A stretch of 16,575 nucleotides of DNA. Source: CAVSWN01 sp046728115. Its GTDB lineage: Bacteria; Acidobacteriota; Vicinamibacteria; Vicinamibacterales; CAVVIG01. The number at the start of each line of letters is the position of its first letter. Positions within the stretch are counted from its first letter, which is position 1. The notes under the pieces were generated by a model that had not been told where the DNA came from, did no database searches, and was given only the letters and a program-made list of their open reading frames with translations. The stretch is taken from assembly GCA_046728115.1 (NCBI GenBank), contig JBKPDW010000281.1:1-16575 (forward strand), given 5' to 3'. The position numbers and the translations under genes were made by a program. Positions 1 through 7,067 of this stretch are shown here, piece by piece.

Positions 1-48
1 GGCAACAGGAACGAGGGCGCTCGGCCGCCTGAGTAATGCCACGTCCAT
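1..48 (-). CDS. Partial divergent gene, first 16 codons only
   Basis: The 5' end of a minus-strand gene leaves the window. The visible peptide is MDVALLRRPSALVPVA, with an arginine pair followed by hydrophobic residues, which would fit the start of a membrane or secreted protein, but the product cannot be identified. The start is supported by a consensus Shine-Dalgarno AGGAGG (complement of 54-59) placed 5 nt before the ATG (complement of 46-48), and by a TTGACA-type promoter further upstream at 95-124. The gene is divergent from the cox operon and shares its 340-base upstream region. Only start, RBS and frame are seen; everything about function is unknown. Confidence 0.55.
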   Translation of the reverse strand, partial: MDVALLRRPSALVPVA

Positions 49-94
49 TGCAACCTCCTGGGCAGTGACCGCCTACATGCGAAAAGCTCTTTGC

Positions 95-124
95 ATCGTA
101 AAGGTCATAAGCAGCCGGTGTCAA
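95..124 (-). promoter_or_regulatory. Candidate sigma-70 promoter for the divergent minus-strand gene
   Basis: Read on the minus strand there is a perfect -35 TTGACA (complement of 119-124), an 18-nt spacer and a -10-like TACGAT (complement of 95-100). Transcription would start near 88, giving a leader of about 40 nt before the ATG at 48. The spacing is plausible, but the -10 matches the consensus at only four of six positions. Confidence 0.4.
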
Positions 125-276
125 CAGAGAACCAATCGCGCGGGCCAGGGCTGGTCGCCGCCTTCCCCTTGCCCCTGTTCATCGCGCGTTCAACCGCACC
201 CTCTATTTGCCTCCGGCGCGGTAACGGCTCACATTTCGCGTCGCCAACACCAAGCGCCAGGACAAGCTGATCCGGG

Positions 277-305
277 TTGGAAAAACGCTTGAGTCGAGAT
301 ACAAG
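277..305 (+). promoter_or_regulatory. Candidate promoter of the cox operon
   Basis: TTGGAA (277-282), a 17-nt spacer and TACAAG (300-305) resemble a sigma-70 promoter, each box matching four of six consensus bases. It would give a leader of about 75 nt before the first ATG at 389, with the TTTCA-GG-TGAAA inverted repeat at 316-327 just downstream of the start site. A second AT-rich box, TATAAG at 334-339, lacks a well-placed -35. This is pattern matching only; acidobacterial promoters may differ. Confidence 0.3.
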
Positions 306-315
306 TTACAGCCTC

Positions 316-327
316 TTTCAGGTGAAA
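316..327. repeat. Inverted repeat TTTCA-GG-TGAAA, possible operator
   Basis: Two perfect 5-bp arms separated by GG lie between the candidate promoter (277-305) and the start of the first cox gene at 389. The size and place would suit a transcription factor site controlling the operon, but a short repeat like this can also arise by chance. No regulator gene lies beside it in the window. Confidence 0.25.
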
Positions 328-388
328 ATCAGGTATAAGTGACAGGTTCTCAAACTCAGCTTTAGATTCCAAATCCGAAGAGCTGGAC

Positions 389-1405
389 ATGAAACACTGG
401 CGTGAAACGACGGAGATCGTCGAGCGGGTCGTCGCGCTGGCGTCAGTTGGACGACATGCGGCGATTGCCACAGTCGTTCGAATCGCAGGCTCTTCGTACC
501 GCCGGCCTGGCGCCAAGTTCCTCACCGAGGACGATGGAGCGACGAGCGGTGGCGTCAGCGGTGGATGCCTGGAAGCCGACGTGCGCGAGATCGCGCTGCA
601 GGTCATTCGGTCAGGTACGCCGCAACTGCTCCACTACGACACCGGCGCCGACGATCGGACTGTATGGGGGCTCGGTCTCGGCTGCAACGGCTCGGTCGAC
701 ATCTTCGTTCAGCCGGCGACGGAACCTACGGGATTGGATGTCGTGCGCGAACTGCGCGCTCGACTCGCGAAGGCATCACCGTTTGCGGTGTCGACGATCG
801 TCGACGGCTCCACCGATGTCGGCCATGCAATCGTCCACGATACCGATCCGCACCACTCCGAGACTCGTCTGACTCTCGACGGGTCGAAGACCGTCTTCAC
901 CGAGGTGTACCGGCCGCCGCCCAGGCTGATCGTCTGCGGTGCCGGTGACGATGCGCGTCCTTTGGTTACGTATGCGTCCGAAGCCGGGTTTGCCGTGACT
1001 GTGGTCGACCATCGGCAAGCGTTTCTCACCGCCGATCGCTTTCCCGCGGCGCAGCGGCTCGTCCACATGAGACCTGGTGGCGACATCGAAGCGCTGGCCG
1101 TCGATCCTTGGACGTTAGTCGTTGTGAAGACCCACTTGTTCGACCATGATCGCGACTGGTTGGGATATTTTCTTCACAGCCATGCTCAGTACATCGGCTT
1201 GCTCGGCCCCCGCGCGAGGGCAGACGAAATTCTCGGCCAGCTCGATGCCACCGGCGATCCGCGTCTGTTCGCTCCAGTCGGTCTGAATTTCGGCGCCGAC
1301 GGTCCCGAGCAAATCGCGATCAGCGTCGTTGGCGAGCTGTTGGCCGTCGTGTCGCGCCAACAGCCGGGACATCTGCGCGAAAAGGAACAGACGATCCATG
1401 CCTGA
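389..1405 (+). CDS. coxI: XdhC/CoxI family molybdenum-enzyme maturation protein
   Basis: A 338-residue XdhC-family protein. The family binds molybdopterin cofactor and helps prepare and insert it (in XdhC, its sulfurated form) into molybdenum hydroxylases. Visible signs are the N-terminal XdhC/CoxI domain with GGVSGGCLE around residues 54-62, a Rossmann-like nucleotide-binding segment RLIVCGAGDDARPL from residue 179, and the family's C-terminal block YIGLLGPRARADEIL. It opens the cox operon; the ATG at 389 has only a weak purine-rich RBS (GAAGAG near 377-382). Its end overlaps the start of mocA by 8 bases, so the two are probably translationally coupled. The symbol is by family and context: O. 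carboxidovorans has two XdhC-like proteins, CoxF and CoxI, and which one this matches cannot be settled without alignment. Confidence 0.85.
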   Translation: MKHWRETTEIVERVVALASVGRHAAIATVVRIAGSSYRRPGAKFLTEDDGATSGGVSGGCLEADVREIALQVIRSGTPQLLHYDTGADDRTVWGLGLGCNGSVDIFVQPATEPTGLDVVRELRARLAKASPFAVSTIVDGSTDVGHAIVHDTDPHHSETRLTLDGSKTVFTEVYRPPPRLIVCGAGDDARPLVTYASEAGFAVTVVDHRQAFLTADRFPAAQRLVHMRPGGDIEALAVDPWTLVVVKTHLFDHDRDWLGYFLHSHAQYIGLLGPRARADEILGQLDATGDPRLFAPVGLNFGADGPEQIAISVVGELLAVVSRQQPGHLREKEQTIHA

Positions 1406-2036
1406 ACGCGCGGGGTCGGTGGCCGGCGTCGTCCTGGCGGCAGGCACGTCGACACGTATGGGCCAGAACAAGCTCTTCATGGAGGTCGAGGGCGAAACGC
1501 TGGTCCGCCGCATGGTTGGTCGAGCGTCGAAAGCCGGCTTCGATCCGTTGATTGTCGTGCTGGGCCATGAGTCTGAACGCGTGCAGCGCGAACTCCTGGG
1601 CATTCCGTATCGGCCGGTTCTCAACCGTGAGTACGAAAAGGGCGTGAACAGCTCGCTGCGCGCCGGCATTCGCGCCGCGTCTGAAACGTCGGCCCGGGCA
1701 GCCGTTATCGTGCTGGCCGACATGCCGTTCGTCACGACCGCCATGATCGTGACGCTCGTCGAAAAATATCGGTGGAGCGACGCACCGCTCGTGATCTCGG
1801 ACTACGAAGGTGTGAATGCCCCACCGATGCTGTACGACCGATCGCTGTTCGTGGAGCTCGCGGCATCGGAAGGCCAGGGCTGCGGGAAACACGTCGTAAA
1901 GCGGCACCGGCACGAGGCGGAATCGGCGGCGTGGCCGGCGGAAGCGCTGACCGACCTCGACGAGCCGGAGGACTATGAGCGTGTGAAGGCGTCGATCGAA
2001 AGCAGTCCTGTCGACAGGCTCAGGACAGAGCACTGA
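1398..2036 (+). CDS. mocA: Molybdenum cofactor cytidylyltransferase (MocA/MobA-like NTP transferase)
   Basis: A 212-residue nucleotidyltransferase, expected to transfer CMP from CTP to Mo-molybdopterin to give molybdopterin cytosine dinucleotide, the cofactor form used by CO dehydrogenase. The N-terminal nucleotide-binding signature is VVLAAGTSTRMGQNKL (residues 11-26); ADMPFVT follows in mid-protein, and the C-terminus has the typical LTDLDEPEDYERV. The start at 1398 was chosen over an upstream in-frame ATG at 1329 because LAAG-type proteins begin about 10 residues before the motif, and AAAGGA lies 11 nt upstream at 1381-1386. The last 11 or so codons contain a REP-like palindrome (2005-2026) and look like a recent addition to the C-terminus. 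MocA against MobA (guanylyl) specificity is inferred from the cox context. Confidence 0.88.
   Translation: MPERAGSVAGVVLAAGTSTRMGQNKLFMEVEGETLVRRMVGRASKAGFDPLIVVLGHESERVQRELLGIPYRPVLNREYEKGVNSSLRAGIRAASETSARAAVIVLADMPFVTTAMIVTLVEKYRWSDAPLVISDYEGVNAPPMLYDRSLFVELAASEGQGCGKHVVKRHRHEAESAAWPAEALTDLDEPEDYERVKASIESSPVDRLRTEH
2005..2026. repeat. REP-like palindrome inside the 3' end of mocA
   Basis: GTCCTG (2005-2010) pairs with CAGGAC (2021-2026) across a 10-nt loop, and nested within it CCTGTCGACAGG (2007-2018) is a perfect 12-bp palindrome, so two alternative hairpins are possible. The core TCGACAGGCTCAGGAC resembles the small palindromic repeats scattered through many high-GC bacterial genomes. 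It is a single copy in this window. It lies within coding sequence and supplies the last residues of MocA. Confidence 0.5.
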
Positions 2037-2037
2037 C

Positions 2038-3027
2038 GTGCGCGCCGACATACTGCAGCTCGCCGCCGATTTGACGCGAAAGGGCGAGGCGTTCGTTCTG
2101 GCGGTTGTCGTCCGGCGCGAGCCGGCGAGCTCGGCGCAGGTCGGCAACACGGCGCTCATCACCGAAGCCGGCGACTGTCACGGCTGGCTCGGCGGCAGTT
2201 GTATTCAATCGACAGTGGCGCGCGAGGCGGTGGCGGCTCTCACGGATGCGTCGCCGAAGCTGATTTCGCTGTCGCCCGATCCACGCGCGGAGAGTCGCAC
2301 AGGCGTCGTGTCGCTTCCGATGACCTGTCACAGCGGAGGCAGCGTGGACATCTACCTAGAACCCGTGCTCGCCGCTCCGCGGCTGCTCGTGTTCGGGGTC
2401 TCGCCGACAGCGCAAGCGCTGGCGCGGCTCAGCAAGGTCTTGGGCTATGCGGTCGACGTTGTCGACCCGGACGCGGATCGCGCAGGCTTTCCCGACGCCG
2501 ATCGCATCATGTCGACGTTGAGCGTGGAGGATTTCGCCGGGCGGCCGCCGTCCCAAAGACGTCGACTCTTTGCGGTGGTGGCCACGCTCGGGCAGCACGA
2601 TGAAGAATCGACACTGGCCGCGCTTGGCACTGAACCAGCGTACCTCGGCGTGATCGCCAGCCGGAAGCGCTTCGCTCAGATTCGCCAGACGCTCGAGAAA
2701 CGCGGCGCCTCGAAAGACGCGCTCGACTCGATCGCGAACCCGGCGGGAATTGACATCGGCGCTCGCACCCCGGAGGAGGTTGCGCTCAGCATCCTCGCGG
2801 AGATCGTCCGCATCCGGCACGCGGCGGGAGAACGACCAGCGATCGAGACCCAGGTGGCCATCTCCGCACGCGTGCAACACGATCCGGTGTGCGGCATGAC
2901 CGTCGCCGTCGAAACGGCGCGCCACCGCGCCGAGCACGCCGGCCGCACGTACTACTTCTGCTGCGGAGGCTGCCGGGAACAGTTTCTGGCCGCCCCTGAA
3001 CGCTTCACTGCATCGGTCGTCGGGTAG
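2038..3027 (+). CDS. coxF: XdhC-family protein fused to a C-terminal YHS domain (CoxF-like)
   Basis: A 329-residue fusion. Residues 1 to about 275 form a second XdhC-family protein with the N-terminal XdhC block, a Rossmann-like segment LLVFGVSPTAQALARL and the C-terminal YLGVIASRKRFAQI. Residues about 280-325 are a YHS domain: DPVCGMTV with Cys285, then YYFCCGGCREQF with Cys308, Cys309 and Cys312, then APERF. YHS domains also occur in copper-transporting ATPases and other metal proteins, so a metal-handling role is plausible here because form I CO dehydrogenase has copper in its active site; that link is inference. It starts with GTG at 2038, one base after the mocA stop, and sits 6 bases before coxD. 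The CoxF name is by family and position only. Confidence 0.82.
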   Translation: MRADILQLAADLTRKGEAFVLAVVVRREPASSAQVGNTALITEAGDCHGWLGGSCIQSTVAREAVAALTDASPKLISLSPDPRAESRTGVVSLPMTCHSGGSVDIYLEPVLAAPRLLVFGVSPTAQALARLSKVLGYAVDVVDPDADRAGFPDADRIMSTLSVEDFAGRPPSQRRRLFAVVATLGQHDEESTLAALGTEPAYLGVIASRKRFAQIRQTLEKRGASKDALDSIANPAGIDIGARTPEEVALSILAEIVRIRHAAGERPAIETQVAISARVQHDPVCGMTVAVETARHRAEHAGRTYYFCCGGCREQFLAAPERFTASVVG

Positions 3028-3033
3028 GCGGCC

Positions 3034-3924
3034 GTGAATCCCGACATTCATTCGCTGCAGCGCGCCATGGAACAGCTGGACTACGTGGCCGACGAGGCCA
3101 TCGCGACCGCCGTGTTCCTCGCCCGGGAGATGCGGAAGCCATTGCTCGTCGAGGGCGAAGCCGGCGGCGGGAAGACCGAGCTCGCGAAAGTGCTGGCGCA
3201 GCTGCTCGGCACCGAGCTGATTCGCCTGCAATGCTATGAAGGGCTCGATGTCAATACGGCGCTCTACGAGTGGAACTATCCGCGCCAGATGCTGCGCGCC
3301 AGGCTCGCCGAGCACGATGGCCGCAACGCTTCGGATATCGAGGCGCTCATTTTCAGCCGCGAGTACCTGCTCGAGCGTCCGCTCCTTCGCGCGATCACGC
3401 GACGCGGCGGCCCGGCCGTCCTGCTGATCGACGAGATCGATCGCGCGGACGATGGCTTCGAGGCGTTCCTGCTCGAGGTCCTGTCCGACTACCAGGTGAC
3501 GATTCCCGAGCTTGGAACCATCCGCGCCGAGCATGTCCCGTACGTCATTCTGACGTCCAACCGAAGTCGCGAGATCGGCGATGCCCTGCGCCGCCGCTGC
3601 CTGTATCTCTTCGTCGATCATCCAGACCTCGACAAGGAGGTGCGGATCCTGCGGCTCAAGGTGCCCGGAGCGAGCGAACACCTCGCGCGCGAGATCGGAC
3701 GGTTCATGCAGGCGATCCGCCGGCGGCGTCTCTCGAAAGCACCGGGCGTCGCGGAAGCCATCGACTGGGCGCACGCGCTCGTCCGGCTGCACCGATCGCA
3801 CCTCGACGCCGATGCCGTCGCCGAGACGGTGGGATGCTTCCTGAAAGACCGTCATGACGTCGAAGATCTCGACGCCAGTGCAATCGATTCGCTGGTCGCA
3901 GAAGCGCGACGCGTCGAGGCCTGA
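3034..3924 (+). CDS. coxD: CoxD-like MoxR-type AAA+ ATPase
   Basis: A 296-residue AAA+ ATPase of the MoxR/CoxD group. In O. carboxidovorans CoxD is needed to build the Cu-S-Mo centre of CO dehydrogenase after protein folding, working with the VWA protein CoxE. Walker A is GEAGGGKT (residues 41-48); Walker B is LLIDEID (130-136); an SNRSREIGDALRRRC segment supplies sensor and arginine-finger residues. The start is GTG at 3034, 6 bases after the coxF stop, and no better upstream start exists. Length is normal for CoxD. It is followed after 2 bases by coxE, and MoxR ATPase/VWA pairs are a standing functional unit, which supports both calls. Confidence 0.9.
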   Translation: MNPDIHSLQRAMEQLDYVADEAIATAVFLAREMRKPLLVEGEAGGGKTELAKVLAQLLGTELIRLQCYEGLDVNTALYEWNYPRQMLRARLAEHDGRNASDIEALIFSREYLLERPLLRAITRRGGPAVLLIDEIDRADDGFEAFLLEVLSDYQVTIPELGTIRAEHVPYVILTSNRSREIGDALRRRCLYLFVDHPDLDKEVRILRLKVPGASEHLAREIGRFMQAIRRRRLSKAPGVAEAIDWAHALVRLHRSHLDADAVAETVGCFLKDRHDVEDLDASAIDSLVAEARRVEA

Positions 3925-3926
3925 CC

Positions 3927-5060
3927 GTGGTCGCGAACGACGATCTCATCGTGCACCTCGCGCGCTTTGCGGGCACACTCCGCAGGCACGGGATCGAGGT
4001 GCGTGCCGGCGACGAGATCGACGCCGCACGGGCGCTCACGCTGATCGATCTGTTCGATCGCGCTGAGGTCCAGCGGACTCTCCAGATTGCCTTGAAGATT
4101 CGGCCGTTCGATCGCGCGGCGTTCGACGCGCTCTTTCGGCGCTTCTGGATTCTCGCTCGGACCGATCCGTCCCGTCGCGAATCGATTGACAGCCTGGCTG
4201 CCACTGCTGCCCTTCCCCGCGGCAGAGCGAAAAGCCAGAACGACCTTGCCGCCGACCGCGAAGGTCACGGGCAACCGGCGATCGATGGCAGCAATCCTGG
4301 ATACACCAGAGACGCCGTGCTTCGGCGCAAGCCGTTCGAGGAATGCTCAGCGCGCGACCTGGCGGACATGGAGCGTCTGCTCGCGCGGCTCGCGCCACGC
4401 TGGGGTGCCCGAAGAAGCCGTCGTCTGAAACCCGTACGCGGCCGCGGTCTGCCCGACGTCCGGCGGAGCTTCCGGCGCGCCGTCAGCCACGGCGGCGAAC
4501 TGCTATCGCTGGCGCGGCGGGCTCGCGCGCTCGACGAGCCGCAGATCGTCGTCCTGTGCGACACGAGCGGGTCGATGGACGTTCACGTCAAGTTCCTCCT
4601 GGCGTTCGTCCTGGCGCTCAAACGGGTCGCGCGGACGACCGAGGTCTTCGCGTTCAATACGTCGTTGACGCGGCTGACGCCGTGGCTGTCGCCGGGCAAG
4701 ATCGCCCACACGATTGAGCGGCTCTCGATCGATATTCCAGGCTGGTCCGGTGGGACGCGCATCGGCGAGAGCCTCACCGAATTCGTCGCAAGGTACCAGC
4801 GGCAGTTCGTCACCCACCGGACGGTCGTCGTCATTCTCAGCGACGGCCTGGATCGCGGCGACACGACAATGGTCGCGGGAGCCATGCGGTCGTTGCACGC
4901 GAAGGCGCGACGGATTGTGTGGCTGAATCCGCTCTCGGGCGACCCTCGCTACGAGCCGACAGCCCGCGCCATGCAGGCGGCGCTGCCGTTCATCGATCGT
5001 CTCGCGCCCGCGCACAACCTCGAGTCGCTCGAGCGGCTCATACCCGAGCTGGCTGCGTAG
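3927..5060 (+). CDS. coxE: CoxE-like VWA-domain protein
   Basis: A 377-residue VWA protein of the CoxE family, partner of the CoxD ATPase in maturation of the CO dehydrogenase active site. The C-terminal half carries the VWA fold with an intact metal-ion-dependent adhesion site: D212-T-S214-G-S216 (in VVLCDTSGSMDVH), Thr277 within WSGGTRIGESL, and the later LSDGLDRGD. The N-terminal half (about residues 1-160) is the CoxE-specific region, with a variable, charged linker around residues 90-160 before the conserved RRSRRLKP segment. It starts with GTG at 3927, 2 bases after coxD, and ends 2 bases before coxG. No membrane segment is seen, so it is probably cytoplasmic. Confidence 0.9.
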   Translation: MVANDDLIVHLARFAGTLRRHGIEVRAGDEIDAARALTLIDLFDRAEVQRTLQIALKIRPFDRAAFDALFRRFWILARTDPSRRESIDSLAATAALPRGRAKSQNDLAADREGHGQPAIDGSNPGYTRDAVLRRKPFEECSARDLADMERLLARLAPRWGARRSRRLKPVRGRGLPDVRRSFRRAVSHGGELLSLARRARALDEPQIVVLCDTSGSMDVHVKFLLAFVLALKRVARTTEVFAFNTSLTRLTPWLSPGKIAHTIERLSIDIPGWSGGTRIGESLTEFVARYQRQFVTHRTVVVILSDGLDRGDTTMVAGAMRSLHAKARRIVWLNPLSGDPRYEPTARAMQAALPFIDRLAPAHNLESLERLIPELAA

Positions 5061-5062
5061 CC

Positions 5063-5704
5063 ATGGCGATGGAGATCTCGAAGTCCTTCGTCGTGAGGGC
5101 GTCTCCGGAGGCAGTGTGGAATTTTCTCACCGATCCGGCTCGCGTTGCGCGCTGTCTGCCGGGCGCCGCGATCACGAATCAGGTGGACGAGCGGACGCAC
5201 GCCGGCACGATTACCGTGAAGGTCGGACCGGTGGCAGCGACATACAAGGGGACGATGCGGTTCGAACGGCTCGACCCGGCCACGCGGACCGCGGAGATCG
5301 TGGCCGCCGGCCAGGACGTGCGCGGCAAAGGCGGAGCCGACTTGCGCATGACCAGCACCCTCGTCGAACGCGCGCCGGGCGAGACGGAAGTGACCATCAC
5401 GTCGCACGTGAACGTGATGGGCGTTCTCGCGCAGTTCGGCCGTGGGATGATCCAGGACGTCAGCGATCAGATGTTCGGCACGTTCGTCGCGGCTGCGCGG
5501 GCCGAGCTCGAGAAGCCGCACACGCCCACGGACTCGTCATCGAACGCCCCCTCGAACGTTACAGACGCGGCCCCGCCGATCGAGGTGCTGTCGCTCGGAT
5601 CGGCCGTCGCCGGAAGAGCCGCCGTGCGGGCGGCTTCCAAGCCAGCGGTCTGGATTGGAGCAGGCATCGTTCTCATTGTCCTCGCCTGGTGGTGGCTCGG
5701 ATAG
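5063..5704 (+). CDS. coxG: CoxG, SRPBCC-family CO dehydrogenase membrane-recruitment protein
   Basis: A 213-residue CoxG protein. The family has an SRPBCC (START-like) lipid-binding fold and connects CO dehydrogenase to the membrane and quinone pool. Residues 1-150 carry the fold: FVVRASPEAVWNFLTDPARV, then CLPGA, then VGPVAATYKGTMRFERLD, then QFGRGMIQDVSDQMF. A low-complexity linker follows, and residues 195-213 form a hydrophobic helix (VWIGAGIVLIVLAWWWL) ending almost at the C-terminus, a tail-anchor arrangement. The ATG at 5063 was chosen over an upstream in-frame ATG at 4919, which would overlap coxE by 142 bases; a second in-frame ATG at 5069 is also possible. It is followed by coxM after 17 bases. 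Confidence 0.9.
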   Translation: MAMEISKSFVVRASPEAVWNFLTDPARVARCLPGAAITNQVDERTHAGTITVKVGPVAATYKGTMRFERLDPATRTAEIVAAGQDVRGKGGADLRMTSTLVERAPGETEVTITSHVNVMGVLAQFGRGMIQDVSDQMFGTFVAAARAELEKPHTPTDSSSNAPSNVTDAAPPIEVLSLGSAVAGRAAVRAASKPAVWIGAGIVLIVLAWWWLG

Positions 5705-5721
5705 GAAAGGAGCGGCTTTCA

Positions 5722-6594
5722 ATGATTCCCGCGTCGTTTGATTACCACGCACCGACCTCCTTGTCGGATGCGATCGCGCTCCTGCAGCGCCACGGCGATC
5801 AAGCCAAAGTGCTGTCGGGTGGACAAAGCCTGCTGCCGCTGCTCAAGCTTCGCCTGGGGGCCGCCGCTCACCTGGTCGACATCGGGCGGATCCCCGGCCT
5901 CGAATACATCAAAGAAGAAGGCGGGTTTCTGAAAATCGGCGGGCGCACGCGGGAGTCTGAACTGGAGCGCTCCGAAATCATCAGGTCGAAATACGCGATT
6001 CTCCACGACACCGTCCTCGTGATCGCGGACCCGCTCGTGCGTAATCGCGCGACCGTCGGCGGTAACCTCGCGCATGCCGATCCCGCCAACGACCATCCGG
6101 CGACGATGCTTGCGCTCGGGGCCGAGGTCACGGCGACGGGCGGCAAAGGCCAGCGGACGATCCCAATCGATCAGTTCTTCACAGGCCTCTTCAGCACCGC
6201 GCTCGCGGCCGACGAAATCCTGACCGAGATCCGCGTGCCAGTCCCGCCGCCAAAGAGCGGCGGCGCGTACGTCAAGCTCGAGCGCAAGGTTGGTGACTTT
6301 GCGACGGCCGCAGCAGCCGCGCAGGTGACGCTCGGCGCGGGTGGCGAGATTGAACGTGCCGGCATCGGCCTGACGGCCGCCGGCCCGACGCCGATCAAGG
6401 CGACGGACGCCGAGCGCTTTCTCGTGAAAAAGAAACCCGACGCCGCAACGATTGCCGAAGCGGCACGGCTGGCCGCCGCCGCCACGCGGCCGACGGCCGA
6501 TCGCCGCGGATCGGAGCTGTACAAGCGTGAAATGGCCCGCGTGCTGACCGCGCGGGCGCTGGCCAAGGCGATCGAGCGGGCGGGAGGACGCTGA
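5722..6594 (+). CDS. coxM: CO dehydrogenase medium subunit CoxM (FAD-binding)
   Basis: A 290-residue flavoprotein subunit that takes electrons from the iron-sulfur subunit onto FAD. Both FAD-binding signatures of the family are present: SGGQSLLPLLKLR (residues 32-44; the usual AGGHS variant) and TVGGNLAHADPANDHP (from residue 111). The C-terminal domain, from about residue 180, ends with the expected RGSELYKREMARVLTARALAKA. The start at 5722 is fixed by the strong purine-rich RBS GGAAAGGAG at 5704-5712, even though the frame stays open far upstream. The order M-S-L is that of form I CO dehydrogenases; form II clusters are usually S-L-M. coxS follows after 2 bases. Confidence 0.93.
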   Translation: MIPASFDYHAPTSLSDAIALLQRHGDQAKVLSGGQSLLPLLKLRLGAAAHLVDIGRIPGLEYIKEEGGFLKIGGRTRESELERSEIIRSKYAILHDTVLVIADPLVRNRATVGGNLAHADPANDHPATMLALGAEVTATGGKGQRTIPIDQFFTGLFSTALAADEILTEIRVPVPPPKSGGAYVKLERKVGDFATAAAAAQVTLGAGGEIERAGIGLTAAGPTPIKATDAERFLVKKKPDAATIAEAARLAAAATRPTADRRGSELYKREMARVLTARALAKAIERAGGR

Positions 6595-6596
6595 CC

Positions 6597-7067
6597 ATGG
6601 CGACGCACACGATTCGGATCACGATCAACGGCACTCCATACGAGCGACAGGTCGAATCGCGCCTCCTGCTCGTCCACTTTCTGCGCGATCAACTGCGGTT
6701 GACAGGCACGCACATCGGCTGCGACACCACGCATTGCGGCGCCTGCACAGTGCTCGTCGATGGCGAACCCGTGAAATCGTGCACGGTCCTTGCCGTGCAG
6801 ACCGACGGAAGCACCGTTCGCACCGTCGAAGGGCTCGAGGAGAGCGGGAAGTTGCATCCGATCCAGGAAGGGTTCTGGCAGGAGCACGGGCTGCAGTGCG
6901 GCTACTGCACGCCGGGCATGATGATGACGGGTGTCGCGCTGCTCGGACGCAACGCGAATCCGTCCGAATCCGAGATCCGGCACGCGATTTCAGGCAATCT
7001 GTGCCGGTGCACCGGCTACGTGAACATCGTGAAATCGATCCAGTACGCCGCCGCACGGCTGCGTTGA
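6597..7067 (+). CDS. coxS: CO dehydrogenase small subunit CoxS (two [2Fe-2S] clusters)
   Basis: A 156-residue iron-sulfur subunit carrying electrons from the molybdenum centre to FAD. The N-terminal plant-ferredoxin-type cluster is held by Cys42, Cys47, Cys50 and Cys62 (GCDTTHCGAC and VKSC). The C-terminal helical cluster uses Cys101, Cys104, Cys136 and Cys138 (QCGYCTPGMMM and NLCRCTGY). All eight ligands are present and the length is normal. The ATG at 6597 follows the coxM stop by 2 bases, with GGGAGGA upstream as RBS. Unlike typical clusters, where coxS and coxL are almost contiguous, 150 bases separate this gene from coxL. Confidence 0.95.
   Translation: MATHTIRITINGTPYERQVESRLLLVHFLRDQLRLTGTHIGCDTTHCGACTVLVDGEPVKSCTVLAVQTDGSTVRTVEGLEESGKLHPIQEGFWQEHGLQCGYCTPGMMMTGVALLGRNANPSESEIRHAISGNLCRCTGYVNIVKSIQYAAARLR

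Larger units (their letters stand above)
49..388. other. Divergent intergenic region between the partial gene and the cox operon
   Basis: No convincing coding region is visible across these 340 bases; the small open frames have no RBS or recognisable motif. The region holds the minus-strand promoter candidate at 95-124, a plus-strand candidate at 277-305, and an inverted repeat TTTCA-GG-TGAAA at 316-327, which could be an operator for the cox operon. Its base composition is more AT-rich near 280-380 than in the flanking genes, as expected for a promoter region. Confidence 0.6.

Noticed and set aside
2356..3855. A 499-codon open frame on the minus strand
   Set aside because: It lies antisense to coxF and coxD, has low-complexity Arg/Glu/Asp-rich composition without any domain, and is explained by GC-rich codon use in the real genes.
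4919..5062. Upstream extension of coxG to 4919
   Set aside because: It would overlap coxE by 142 bases and adds non-conserved residues; the fold starts at the ATG at 5063.
5116..5721. Upstream extension of the coxM frame to 5116
   Set aside because: The extension overlaps coxG, is Arg-rich, and the strong RBS at 5704-5712 with the family-typical N-terminus places the start at 5722.
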